Assembly (NCBI GenBank): GCA_902543535.1
Contig: CACBYG010000005.1
Location: 41,012 to 105,011, forward strand
Length of the DNA: 64,000 nt
From: an uncultured Pelagibacteraceae bacterium
GTDB taxonomy: Bacteria > Pseudomonadota > Alphaproteobacteria > Pelagibacterales > Pelagibacteraceae
Direction: 5' to 3'
Shown here: positions 50,092 to 58,871 of the stretch, one piece after another
How the letters are laid out: each line of letters opens with the position of its first letter
Position numbering within the stretch: position 1 is the stretch's first letter
Notes under the pieces: model-generated
The model's database searches: none
Seen by the model: only the letters and a program-made list of their open reading frames with translations
What the model was told of the DNA's origin: nothing
Made by a program: the position numbers and the translations under genes

Positions 50092-50487
50092 ATGTTTAAT
50101 TTTTTTTCAAAATATAAAATTATTTTCTACTTATGTAATTTTATATTAATTTTATTATATTTATTCCCAGGTAGTTTAATTGGATGTTATCTATATGATG
50201 ATTGTAAACTGCAACCTCAAATTACCCGAGATTATATAATTTCATCAAATCATCTGTATGCTTTTGGAGTCTTATCTATAATTGGTTTTTTAACTTTTAA
50301 AAATTCTAAAAAACTTAAATATTTAAGTGTGTATTTGATAGTAATCTCTATTTTTCTAGAATTATTTCATAATTTTATACCTGATAGGAGTTTTGAATTT
50401 TCAGATTTATTTGGAAATTTAGCTGGTGTAATAATTGTAATAATAGTTTTTAATGTATTTGAAAAATATGAAAATGCTAAAAATTAA
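50092..50487 (+). CDS. VanZ-like membrane protein
   Basis: Small integral membrane protein with about four hydrophobic segments and the VanZ-like end (LFHNFIPDRSFEFSDLFGNLAGV), where acidic/polar residues sit between helices. Function of such proteins is unknown. ATG 50092 is used; a TTG at 50068 with AGGA (50060-50063) four bases upstream is an alternative that adds eight residues. It overlaps the following lipoprotein gene, suggesting a two-gene unit. Confidence 0.72.
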   Translation: MFNFFSKYKIIFYLCNFILILLYLFPGSLIGCYLYDDCKLQPQITRDYIISSNHLYAFGVLSIIGFLTFKNSKKLKYLSVYLIVISIFLELFHNFIPDRSFEFSDLFGNLAGVIIVIIVFNVFEKYENAKN

Positions 50488-51067
50488 TTGTTTTTTAATT
50501 TTCTTTTTTTTAATAAGTGCATGTTCTTCAATTCCTTCTAATACATCTAATAGTTGTTCAATATTTGATGAAAGATATTTATGGTACAAACATGCAAAAA
50601 AATCAGAACAAAAATGGGGGACACCTATCTACTTACAGCTAGCAATTATTAAAATGGAGTCAGGTTTTGATTGGATTGCCAAACCACCTAGACAAAAACT
50701 TTTTAAAATAGTTCCCTATAAAAGACCTTCTAGTTCATTTGGCTATTCTCAAGCAGTAAAGGGAACTTGGAAGCAGTATAAAACAGAAACAGGTAATAAA
50801 TTTGCAACTAGAACAAGATTTAAAGATAGTGTTGATTTTATTGGTTGGTATACAACTAAAACTGAAAAAATTTTAAAAGTCTCAAAAAAAGATGCTTTCA
50901 AACAGTACATAGCTTATCATGAGGGATGGGGAAATTATAAAAATTATAAAAATAATAAAAAAATAATTAATTTAGCAAAGAGAGTGGAAGATCAAGCTAA
51001 TATTTACAAGAAGCAATTATCTGATTGTAAGAAATCTTTATCAGTGAATAAATATATTGTTTTTTAA
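50468..51067 (+). CDS. SLT-type lytic transglycosylase lipoprotein
   Basis: Probable outer-membrane-anchored murein transglycosylase. Lipoprotein signal with lipobox LISAC (C19 from the chosen start). The domain has the SLT-like catalytic Glu in IIKMESGFDW, then SSFGYSQAVKGTW, and AYHEGWGNY. 199 residues from ATG 50468; further in-frame ATGs at 50453 and 50474 are possible. It overlaps the VanZ-like gene and its stop shares four bases with the RND pump gene. Confidence 0.78.
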   Translation: MKMLKINCFLIFFFLISACSSIPSNTSNSCSIFDERYLWYKHAKKSEQKWGTPIYLQLAIIKMESGFDWIAKPPRQKLFKIVPYKRPSSSFGYSQAVKGTWKQYKTETGNKFATRTRFKDSVDFIGWYTTKTEKILKVSKKDAFKQYIAYHEGWGNYKNYKNNKKIINLAKRVEDQANIYKKQLSDCKKSLSVNKYIVF

Positions 51068-54000
51068 TTTAATTGTTTTTTAAGTTCTATATCTACAGCA
51101 TCAATACGTTTTGTATTTTTTGCTAGAGCTAAGTACATTGTAGGTGTAACGTATAATGTAAAGAAAGTTGAAATAATCATTCCTCCAAGAATGGTTCCTC
51201 CTACAGCCAATCTAGATCCTTCACCCGCACCTGGCCCAATGTTTCCAATTACTAAAGGCAACATTGCAATCATTGTGCTCAACGATGTCATGATAATTGG
51301 TCTAATTCTCAGCTGACATGACTTAAGAATTGCATCTTGTAGTTTAACACCGGTTGTTCGGATCTGATTTGTGTAGTCTACTATTAAAATACTATTTTTC
51401 GTCGAGATACCTATCAGTATAATTAATGCAATCTGAGAAAAAATATTTATCGAACTATTTAAAAACAAAATAAAAACTAGCCCACCAAAGACTGCAAGAG
51501 GAACTGTTAAAATAATAATAAAGGGATGAATAAAAGAATTAAATGTTGCAGCCATAACTAAATATGCTGTGATCAATGCTAAAGCAAAGATTAAATATAT
51601 TTCATTAGTTGTTTCTTTTAATTCTTCAGATTTTCCTTTCCAAGTAATTTGATTTTCAGGGGCAACTTTTATCATTACAGATTCTAAATAATTTATAGCC
51701 TCTGATAATGTATAATCTTCTGAAAGGGCGGCAGAAATTGTAACTGCTCTTTGTCGGTTATATCGGGGAAGTACCTCTGCTGTACCTTTTTCTTTGAATT
51801 CTACAAGACTTGCAACTGAGACTAGCTCTCCCGTAGTCTCTGATCTAACAAAGATTTTTGATAAACCGTCTTTATCTCGTCTATCTGCGAGGTATTGTTG
51901 CAAAATAATTGGATATTCTCTTCCTTCTTTACTAAAAGTAGTAACTCTTTTGCCTCCATATAATGTTTCTAAAGTTCTTCCAATATTTTCTGTAGATACT
52001 CCTAAATCGTTGGCTCTATTTTTATTTGTTATTAGTTTAACTTCAGGTTTATTTTTTGTGTAGTCACTTTCTATCCGAGACATGTTTCTATTTTTTCTTA
52101 ATTCACGCAAAACATTTTTTTGTATTTCTTCGAGCTCTTCGTAGCTTGTTCCATAGATTACCATTTGAACTGGCTTGTTATAGCTTGAAACTCTAATTGC
52201 TTGAGGAGATATTGGAAAAGCAAAAGTTTCTGGAACAGAAACAACTTGTCCAATAGCTTCTCTTAATACTGTTTGACTACTTTTTTCTCTATTTTTCCAC
52301 TCATCTAATAAGGCAATAATTATAAATGTATTATAAGTTGTTGCAGACTTACCAAATCCTGGAACTCTCATGATAACTCTCTCGTATGGACTATCTTTTG
52401 CTTGTAGTAATTTAATTATTCTATTCTCAATAATTTGAGCTTTTTCTTGGGTGTATTCAAATGAGCTACCTTCATCTGTAGACCCAATTATTAAATAAAC
52501 GCCTCTGTCCTCGGTTGGAATTAATTCTTTTTTAGAAAAATCGAATAAAAATACAGAAGCTGCAATTACTAAAATTATAAATGCAGAAATAGTTTTCTGC
52601 TTATTTATCCAATATTTTAAAGTATCAATATAAAAGCTGGTAAAAGATTTAAATCCATTATTAAATTTTTTGACAAAAAAATTAATTTTTTCTTTCTTAT
52701 TTAAAAATTTACTTCCCAGCATTGGGGATAATGTTAAAGCAACAAAAGAAGAAACTACTATGGAGAATGACAGAGCGATTGCAGTTTCTTTAAATAAAGT
52801 TCCAGAAATACCTTTTATAAAAATTAGAGGTAAAAAGACTGCAACCAAAATTAAAGTTGTTGCAATAATTGCAAAAGTAATTTGTTTAGAACCCTTATAT
52901 GCTGCAACAAGCGGAGTTTCACCATTTTCAATTCTAGTGTATATAGCATCAGTCATTATAACTGAGTCATCTGTTATTATACCTATTGCTAAAATAAAAC
53001 TAAGTAATACAAAGATATTAATTGAAAGATCAAATAAATATAAACCCAAGAATGATCCTATTAAACTAACTGGAAGAGCAACAGCTGGGACTATCACAGC
53101 TTTAAGGTTACCAAGAAATAGATAGATAATTAAAACTACTAAAATAAACGCAATAATTAAACTTTTGTAAACCTCTTCGATTGCTGCACCAACATATGTA
53201 GCTCTATTAAAAGCAACCTCTAATTTTAATCCATCAGGTAAAGACTTATTTAATTCATTTATTTTTTTTTTAATCTGATTTGAAAGTTCAACAGTAGATG
53301 CACCACTCTTAGCATAAATTCCAATCCCTACAGTTTTTAAATTTATTGCATTTTTTCTTTGAGCTTTGAACAAAGTCTTTTCTGAAACAGGACCTAATTC
53401 AACATTTGCTATATCTGATAAGACAATAACTTTATCTTTATTTTTTTTTAATGGTAACTGTTTGATGCTATCAATATTTGAATAAGATTTATCTATATTA
53501 AGAGTTAGATCTTTGTTATTTGCTTCTAAGGTCCCTGCAGGAAGATTAACATTCTCATTTTTAAACGCTCTTTCAACTTCCTGAATAGTTAGGTTATTTG
53601 CAGCTAATTTGATAGGATCTATCCAAACTCTTACGCTCAACTCTCTTAGTCCACCTACTCTTATTCTTCCAACATTAGGAACACTTGAAAAAGCGTCAAT
53701 TAGATATCTTTCTGCATAATCTCCAAGTTCTAAGTCACTCCAGGTTGGAGACGAAAGACCTACCCACATTGTAGTTGTAAACCCAGCAGCCTGTTTTAAT
53801 ATTTGAGGTGGACTTGATTCACTAGGCAGATTATCGACTACTCTGGATACTCTCTCTCGAATATCGTTTGCTGCATCATCTAAATCTATATCTGTATTAA
53901 ATAAAATATTTATTCTACTTCTTCCACTGAGAGAACTTGAATCTATATTTTTAATTCCTTCCGCTCCACCAATAACATCCTCAATTTTTTGAGTTATTTC

Positions 54001-54186
54001 TTCATCAACAATTTCTGCTGAGGCAGACTTGTATTCTGTTTGCACTTGAACCACAGGTGGCTGTATACCATCTGGTAATTCCCTTACTGGTAGTTCTGCG
54101 AAAACAAAGACACCAAAAATAATTAATATTAATGACATTACCCATGCAACTACAGGTCTTTTTATGCTGACTTCAGTAATATACAT
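51064..54186 (-). CDS. RND family efflux pump (AcrB/MexF-like inner-membrane transporter)
   Basis: Proton-driven efflux transporter of 1040 residues. It begins MYITEVSIKRPVVAWVMS with the usual first helix, carries two large periplasmic loops, and has the proton-relay acidic pair in TDDSVIMTDAIY of helix 4. The duplicated second half ends with ISTKNSILIVDY and GPGAGEGSRLAVGG. It follows its adaptor gene by six bases. No outer-membrane channel gene is adjacent, so it must use a TolC-type protein encoded elsewhere. Substrate unknown. Confidence 0.92.
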   Translation of the reverse strand: MYITEVSIKRPVVAWVMSLILIIFGVFVFAELPVRELPDGIQPPVVQVQTEYKSASAEIVDEEITQKIEDVIGGAEGIKNIDSSSLSGRSRINILFNTDIDLDDAANDIRERVSRVVDNLPSESSPPQILKQAAGFTTTMWVGLSSPTWSDLELGDYAERYLIDAFSSVPNVGRIRVGGLRELSVRVWIDPIKLAANNLTIQEVERAFKNENVNLPAGTLEANNKDLTLNIDKSYSNIDSIKQLPLKKNKDKVIVLSDIANVELGPVSEKTLFKAQRKNAINLKTVGIGIYAKSGASTVELSNQIKKKINELNKSLPDGLKLEVAFNRATYVGAAIEEVYKSLIIAFILVVLIIYLFLGNLKAVIVPAVALPVSLIGSFLGLYLFDLSINIFVLLSFILAIGIITDDSVIMTDAIYTRIENGETPLVAAYKGSKQITFAIIATTLILVAVFLPLIFIKGISGTLFKETAIALSFSIVVSSFVALTLSPMLGSKFLNKKEKINFFVKKFNNGFKSFTSFYIDTLKYWINKQKTISAFIILVIAASVFLFDFSKKELIPTEDRGVYLIIGSTDEGSSFEYTQEKAQIIENRIIKLLQAKDSPYERVIMRVPGFGKSATTYNTFIIIALLDEWKNREKSSQTVLREAIGQVVSVPETFAFPISPQAIRVSSYNKPVQMVIYGTSYEELEEIQKNVLRELRKNRNMSRIESDYTKNKPEVKLITNKNRANDLGVSTENIGRTLETLYGGKRVTTFSKEGREYPIILQQYLADRRDKDGLSKIFVRSETTGELVSVASLVEFKEKGTAEVLPRYNRQRAVTISAALSEDYTLSEAINYLESVMIKVAPENQITWKGKSEELKETTNEIYLIFALALITAYLVMAATFNSFIHPFIIILTVPLAVFGGLVFILFLNSSINIFSQIALIILIGISTKNSILIVDYTNQIRTTGVKLQDAILKSCQLRIRPIIMTSLSTMIAMLPLVIGNIGPGAGEGSRLAVGGTILGGMIISTFFTLYVTPTMYLALAKNTKRIDAVDIELKKQLN

Positions 54187-54192
54187 TTAATT

Positions 54193-55185
54193 TTAGCTTT
54201 CAGATTTTTTAAATATATTTAATTTTTTTAACCAATCTAACTTACTTTTTTTTGGTTCTTCTTTTTTAGATTTATCTTTTTTGCCCCAACTAGAATTGCC
54301 TTGTTTTTTTTTTGAATCTTTTTCTATTGGTCTTATGGTTAGATTGGGTCTTACTTTCTTTGTACCTTCAGCAACAATTTTATCACCACTGTTTAGACCA
54401 TTTAAAACTTCTACAAAACCTATGTATCGATCACCGGTAGTAATTTTTGTTTTTAATACTTTATTTTTCTCATCAACTTTATAAATAAAGACATTTTCAC
54501 CTTCAACAATTGTACTTGTATCTGGAATGCTTAAATTTTCTCTAACATCATATTTAATTGATATTTCTAAAAATGAACCTGGGAGTATTTCACCTGAAAG
54601 ATTACCCATCTTAATCCTGGTAGCCAAAGATCTTGTATCCTCGCTTATTCTGCTTGCAAATGAATCAACATTTCCTTTATATATTTTGTCTTTATATCCA
54701 GAAAATTTTATGTCTACAGGTAAACCAACCTTGATAAAGGGGACAAACATTTCTGGTATATCCACATCGCAATAAATTGAGCTAGTATCTTCTACATTAA
54801 TAAGTATTGATGATTTTGAAACTTCTAAATCTTCAGAAAATTCTCTTTTTCCAATTGTTCCATCAAATTGAGCTATAATTTTTCTATTTTTAAGAACAGC
54901 AATAACATCACCTTTCTTCACTTTTTGATTGTAATTAATCGGTTTAAGAATTTCATATTTTTCAACTTTAAAAGATTGGGTCTGAACTGGAGCAGCTGTT
55001 CCATAACTGCTTATAATATTTTCGAATACTCTTTCTTTAGCAGCTGTAACAATTATTCCTGGTGGAGGCCTCTTACTAAATTTTTTTTTAAAATGATTTC
55101 CAATCATAGTCCTTCCGACAATTACAGTTGTAATGATTAGAAAAAATATAATTATTATACTTGTTATTTTTGTAGATCTTTTCAT
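54193..55185 (-). CDS. RND efflux adaptor (membrane fusion protein) lacking the coiled-coil hairpin
   Basis: Periplasmic adaptor with an N-terminal membrane anchor (8-24) and no lipobox. The two lipoyl half-motifs, VKKGDVIAVL (89-98) and IAQFDGTIGKREF (104-116), are joined by about five residues; AcrA-type adaptors have a long alpha-helical hairpin here. Beta-barrel and membrane-proximal regions follow, then a lysine-rich C-terminal tail (about 290-330). Most like hairpin-less adaptors such as Borrelia BesA. It lies between sseA and the pump. Confidence 0.87.
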   Translation of the reverse strand: MKRSTKITSIIIIFFLIITTVIVGRTMIGNHFKKKFSKRPPPGIIVTAAKERVFENIISSYGTAAPVQTQSFKVEKYEILKPINYNQKVKKGDVIAVLKNRKIIAQFDGTIGKREFSEDLEVSKSSILINVEDTSSIYCDVDIPEMFVPFIKVGLPVDIKFSGYKDKIYKGNVDSFASRISEDTRSLATRIKMGNLSGEILPGSFLEISIKYDVRENLSIPDTSTIVEGENVFIYKVDEKNKVLKTKITTGDRYIGFVEVLNGLNSGDKIVAEGTKKVRPNLTIRPIEKDSKKKQGNSSWGKKDKSKKEEPKKSKLDWLKKLNIFKKSES

Positions 55186-55188
55186 AGC

Positions 55189-56001
55189 TTAGATTTTGCC
55201 ATACTCAGCCCAAGAACCATCATATATGACAGGCAAATAATTAGCGTTTACTAAAGAATATGCAAGGGCTAAAACACAAGCAGTGACACCAGACCCACAT
55301 GAAAAGACAGGTTTATCCATTGAATTTCTAAATGTATATTTAAACAAATTTTTTAACTCCTCTACATTTTTAAATGAAAAATCTTTGTTTATAACTTCCA
55401 CAAAGGGCAAACAAATAGAATTAGGAATAGATCCACTTCTAACATTTTTTCTGGGATCGGGCACTTTTCCCTCAAATCTTTCTTTACTTCTTGCATCAAC
55501 AACAACAAAGTCTTTTTGTGAAATATTTAAATCAATTTTATATTTGTCTTTTACTAATGAAATTAATTCTTTGCCTTCATAACTTGTTTTTGAAAATTTA
55601 ACTATTTCATTGGATATCTTTTTATTTTCTTTTTTCCATTTTCTCAATCCACCATTGAGTACACTAACAAGCTTAGGATTATGTCCAAAATAAATAAAGT
55701 TATACCAACATCTACAAGAACTTATTACATTAGAATTATCATATATAATTATTTGATCGTTTTTTGAAACTCCTAAATTTGAAACTATTTTATTCCATTC
55801 GTCCAAGGTTGGAAGCATATGTGGAAGATCTGTATCATTTTTAGAATTCTTGTCTAAATCAAAAAAAATTGCGTTTGGAATATGTTCATTTTTAAATTCT
55901 TCTTCAGCATTTCTATTTTCAGCTGGCATATGCCAAGAGCAATCTATAACTTTTACTTTATTAATATTTTTCTCTAACCAATCTGTATCCACTAAAGACA
56001 T
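55189..56001 (-). CDS. sseA: 3-mercaptopyruvate sulfurtransferase
   Basis: Tandem rhodanese protein transferring sulfur from 3-mercaptopyruvate. The active-site loop CGSGVTA (C235) is the MST rather than the thiosulfate-sulfurtransferase form. The N-terminal inactive rhodanese domain covers about 1-130 and the RSKERFEGKVPDPR linker precedes the second domain. 270 residues. It starts one base after msrA and is followed three bases later by the RND adaptor. Confidence 0.92.
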   Translation of the reverse strand: MSLVDTDWLEKNINKVKVIDCSWHMPAENRNAEEEFKNEHIPNAIFFDLDKNSKNDTDLPHMLPTLDEWNKIVSNLGVSKNDQIIIYDNSNVISSCRCWYNFIYFGHNPKLVSVLNGGLRKWKKENKKISNEIVKFSKTSYEGKELISLVKDKYKIDLNISQKDFVVVDARSKERFEGKVPDPRKNVRSGSIPNSICLPFVEVINKDFSFKNVEELKNLFKYTFRNSMDKPVFSCGSGVTACVLALAYSLVNANYLPVIYDGSWAEYGKI

Positions 56002-56002
56002 T

Positions 56003-56446
56003 CTATCTTTTTTCTAAATATCTTTGGTGGTATTCTTCAGCTACACAATAATTTTTTACTTGTGATAATTTAGTTACAACTTTTCCAGAAAGTCTTTCGT
56101 TTTCTTTATTTATTATATTTTCTGCAGTTACTTTCTGGTTGTCATTTAAATAAAAAATTTCACTTCTATATTGTGTACCAAAATCTGGACCTTGAGAATT
56201 AAGAGTTGTTGGGTCATGAATTTCAAAAAAAAATTCAAGGATTTTATCGTAAGATATTATTTTTGGATCGAAATCTAATTTAACCACCTCTGCATGATTT
56301 GTTGAACCAGTACATACTTCTTTGTATGTTGTTTCTGCATTATGACCACCACAATATCCAACTTCAGTTTTAATAACTCCATCAAGTTTACTAAACTTAA
56401 TTTCTGGTCCCCAAAAACATCCTAATCCTAAAATTGCTATTTCCAT
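56003..56446 (-). CDS. msrA: Peptide methionine sulfoxide reductase MsrA
   Basis: Repairs methionine-S-sulfoxide. Catalytic C10 in GCFWG, then YCGGHNAETTYKEVCTGSTNHAE and FGTQYRS. 147 residues: a short form, with a resolving-type Cys near residue 133 (VKNYCVAEEYHQ). First gene of a minus-strand run msrA-sseA-adaptor-pump. It is divergent from the DMT permease across 34 bases. Confidence 0.93.
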   Translation of the reverse strand: MEIAILGLGCFWGPEIKFSKLDGVIKTEVGYCGGHNAETTYKEVCTGSTNHAEVVKLDFDPKIISYDKILEFFFEIHDPTTLNSQGPDFGTQYRSEIFYLNDNQKVTAENIINKENERLSGKVVTKLSQVKNYCVAEEYHQRYLEKR

Positions 56447-56480
56447 TGATAATTAACCTAATTAATTTAAAGTTATCTCT

Positions 56481-57362
56481 ATGCTGTCAAAAAATCAATT
56501 GGGCTTTTTCTACATGTTCATTTCTGTATGTGCTTTCTCACTAATGGATGTGTTGGTAAAGTGGTCTGATGCATATCCTGTTGGGCAAGTTTTATTTTTC
56601 AGAGGCTTTTGTGGAATAATTCCAATTCTATTTCTTATTCCTAGGGATAGATTTTTAGATTTTTACAAAACAACGAGGCCTTTTCTTCATTTTAAGAGAT
56701 GCTTATCAGGTTTAGTTGCTTTAGTTTCAATTTTTATAGCTTTAAGAAATTTGCCGTTAGCAACGGTGGTAAGCATTTCTTTCGCTGCACCAATATTTAC
56801 TACAATATTTTCAATATTTTTATTAAATGAAAAAGTTGGTTTATATAGGTGGTTAGCTGTCTTAGTAGGTTTTATTGGAATAATTGTTATTACAGAGCCT
56901 GGCTTTAGTTCTTTAAATTTTTACTACATATACCCAATAATTTTTTGTTTGGGTTTATCATATGTTGCTATAGCAATAAGAAAATTATCAACAACAGAAC
57001 CGGTATGGTTGATAAGTTTTTTCTTTTCTTTCTCAATATCAATTTTAGGTCTTTTATCTTTGTTTCAGGGCTGGGTTATGCCTAATTTCTTAGATCTATT
57101 TCTATTATCTATGGTAGGAATTTTAGGAGGTCTTGCGAATTTATGGTTGTCTCAATCTTATAAATATTCTGAAGTAAGTTTGGTAACACCTCTAAAATAT
57201 TTAGCTTTGGTCTTTGCTATAATATTTGGATATTTTATTTGGAGTGAAGTTCCAACGTTTAAAACATTAATGGGTGCTTTATTAGTTATTGTATCTTCAT
57301 TTATAATTTTTAGAAGAGAAATGACTTTAAAAAAAAGACTATCAGTTTCACGACATGAGTAA
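56481..57362 (+). CDS. EamA/DMT family permease
   Basis: Drug/metabolite transporter superfamily protein with ten predicted helices in two EamA repeats: first ending near 140 with VGFIGIIVITEPGFSS, second near 150-285 ending LMGALLVIVSSFIIF. 293 residues. The substrate cannot be inferred; such proteins often export amino acids or metabolites. The stop lies inside the start of the glycosylase gene (8-base overlap). Confidence 0.85.
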   Translation: MLSKNQLGFFYMFISVCAFSLMDVLVKWSDAYPVGQVLFFRGFCGIIPILFLIPRDRFLDFYKTTRPFLHFKRCLSGLVALVSIFIALRNLPLATVVSISFAAPIFTTIFSIFLLNEKVGLYRWLAVLVGFIGIIVITEPGFSSLNFYYIYPIIFCLGLSYVAIAIRKLSTTEPVWLISFFFSFSISILGLLSLFQGWVMPNFLDLFLLSMVGILGGLANLWLSQSYKYSEVSLVTPLKYLALVFAIIFGYFIWSEVPTFKTLMGALLVIVSSFIIFRREMTLKKRLSVSRHE

Positions 57363-57990
57363 TTCTCCAAGATATTGGAATACAGCAAAAAAATATTTAT
57401 CTATGAAGGATAAAACAATGTCTGCTTTAATTAAAAAGTATAAGTCTCCTTCAGAGACAATTTTAACTTCTAGAAAAGATGTTTTTTTTTCATTATGTAA
57501 GAGTATTATTGGCCAACAGATTAGTGTAGCTGCTGCTAACGCAGTTTTTTTAAAATTTAAAAAAAAATGTCAAAATAAAATTACAGCAAAGATAGTTAAT
57601 AAGTTAACAACTTCCCAACTGAAAAGCTGTGGTCTAAGTAGGCAAAAAGTAAAAGGTATTAAAAGTTTAGCCAAACAAGTGATTGATAAAACATTTAATC
57701 CAAAACTTATTCCCAAAATGTCCGACGAGGAGGCTATAATTTATCTATCCGAATTAAGACAAATTGGAAGATGGTCTGCAGAGATGATTTTATTATTTAC
57801 TTACAATCGCCCAAATATTTGGCCAATTCAAGATATTGGTCTATTAAGAGCGATTTCAAAAAACTATAATAAAAAATATTTACCACCAGAAAATTATGTA
57901 AAATTATTGAATAAAAAATTCTCACCTTATTGTTCAGTTGCAACTTGGTACTTATGGAGAAGCATAGATCCAGAGCCTATTCAATACTAA
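57355..57990 (+). CDS. DNA-3-methyladenine glycosylase (AlkA-like, HhH-GPD)
   Basis: Base-excision glycosylase removing alkylated purines. HhH motif LRQIGRWSAEM (134-144) and catalytic D160 in WPIQDIG; IGQQISVAAA near 52. 211 residues, the compact form without the AlkA N-terminal domain and without an iron-sulfur cluster motif. Its 3' end overlaps the convergent DUF1330 gene by 14 bases. Confidence 0.87.
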   Translation: MSNSPRYWNTAKKYLSMKDKTMSALIKKYKSPSETILTSRKDVFFSLCKSIIGQQISVAAANAVFLKFKKKCQNKITAKIVNKLTTSQLKSCGLSRQKVKGIKSLAKQVIDKTFNPKLIPKMSDEEAIIYLSELRQIGRWSAEMILLFTYNRPNIWPIQDIGLLRAISKNYNKKYLPPENYVKLLNKKFSPYCSVATWYLWRSIDPEPIQY

Positions 57991-58273
57991 AACCCTCGAC
58001 TATTTGCATATGTCTAGTCGTTGTACTCTTTGCAATATTCCAGCCATCTAAATATTCTTTAGAATTATGACATTCTATTGCTTTTTCATAATTTGGAAAT
58101 TCCCAAATAACAGTTCTTATAAAATCATCTCCATCATAAGTTATGTGTTTTCCTCCTCTTACGAGAGGAATTCCTCCGAAACTCTTTATTATAGGAGTCA
58201 CCACCTCAGCATATTTTTTTAAATTTTCTTGGTTTTCAACTTCTTTATAAACACTTATCCAGTAAGCTTTCAT
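57977..58273 (-). CDS. DUF1330 family protein
   Basis: Small (98 residues) ferredoxin-like alpha-beta barrel family protein: MKAYWISVY, GGIPLVRGGKH, VIWEFPNYEKAIECHNSKEY. Biochemical role is not established for the family. Start is supported by AAGGAG close upstream on the minus strand. It stands alone between alkA (convergent) and the phosphoribosyltransferase (divergent). Confidence 0.85.
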   Translation of the reverse strand: MKAYWISVYKEVENQENLKKYAEVVTPIIKSFGGIPLVRGGKHITYDGDDFIRTVIWEFPNYEKAIECHNSKEYLDGWNIAKSTTTRHMQIVEGFSIE

Positions 58274-58316
58274 GATTTCTCCTTTTTAAATTATTTTAGT
58301 TATGATAGTAAATTTC

Positions 58317-58835
58317 ATGGCTGATAAATTAATTGTCTCTTTTGAGGAATATATAAAAATAGTTGAGAAATTAGCAATACAAATTCATAAAGAATATAAA
58401 CCTACAGTTCTTGTTGGTATTATGAGAGGTGCAGCACCAATATTAGATATTCTCTCAAGAATACTAAAATTACCAATAGCCTACATTGTAATTCAAAGTT
58501 ATTCAGGAAAAGGAATGGAAGACCAACAAGGGCAATTAATGTTTGCAAGAGAAATAAGTTCTTTAGCTGAAAATAAAGATTTTCAGAGAGTACTATTAAT
58601 AGACGATCTTTCTGATACTGGATTAACTTTAAATAAGAGCATTGAATGGCTTCAAAATTATCCTCAAACTAAAGATTTTATTAAAGAGGTAAAAACAGCT
58701 TGTTTGTGGAAAAAAAAATCTTCAACATTTGAGCCAGACTTTTGCCCTGTTAGATTGGAGTCTGATCCTTGGATAGTGCAACCAACCGAGCATTACGAAG
58801 AATTAACTATAAGTGAAATTATTAAGAGAAATTAG
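58317..58835 (+). CDS. Purine phosphoribosyltransferase (xanthine-guanine type)
   Basis: Type I phosphoribosyltransferase with PRPP-binding motif LLIDDLSDTG and an N-terminal substrate loop GIMRGAAP. 172 residues from ATG 58317 (ATG 58302 adds five). The convergent NCS2 purine permease suggests uptake-coupled salvage of guanine, xanthine or hypoxanthine; the exact base is inferred. Ends just before a strong hairpin. Confidence 0.78.
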   Translation: MADKLIVSFEEYIKIVEKLAIQIHKEYKPTVLVGIMRGAAPILDILSRILKLPIAYIVIQSYSGKGMEDQQGQLMFAREISSLAENKDFQRVLLIDDLSDTGLTLNKSIEWLQNYPQTKDFIKEVKTACLWKKKSSTFEPDFCPVRLESDPWIVQPTEHYEELTISEIIKRN

Positions 58836-58836
58836 A

Positions 58837-58862
58837 AACAGGGCTAGTTTCCTAGCCCTGTT
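58837..58862. terminator. Bidirectional hairpin terminator
   Basis: AACAGGGCTAG (58837-58847) and CTAGCCCTGTT (58852-58862) form a perfect 11-bp stem with a TTTC loop between two convergent genes. No long T run follows on either strand, so termination may depend on stem stability or the hairpin may protect both mRNA 3' ends. Confidence 0.8.
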
Positions 58863-58871
58863 GAAGCTTGT

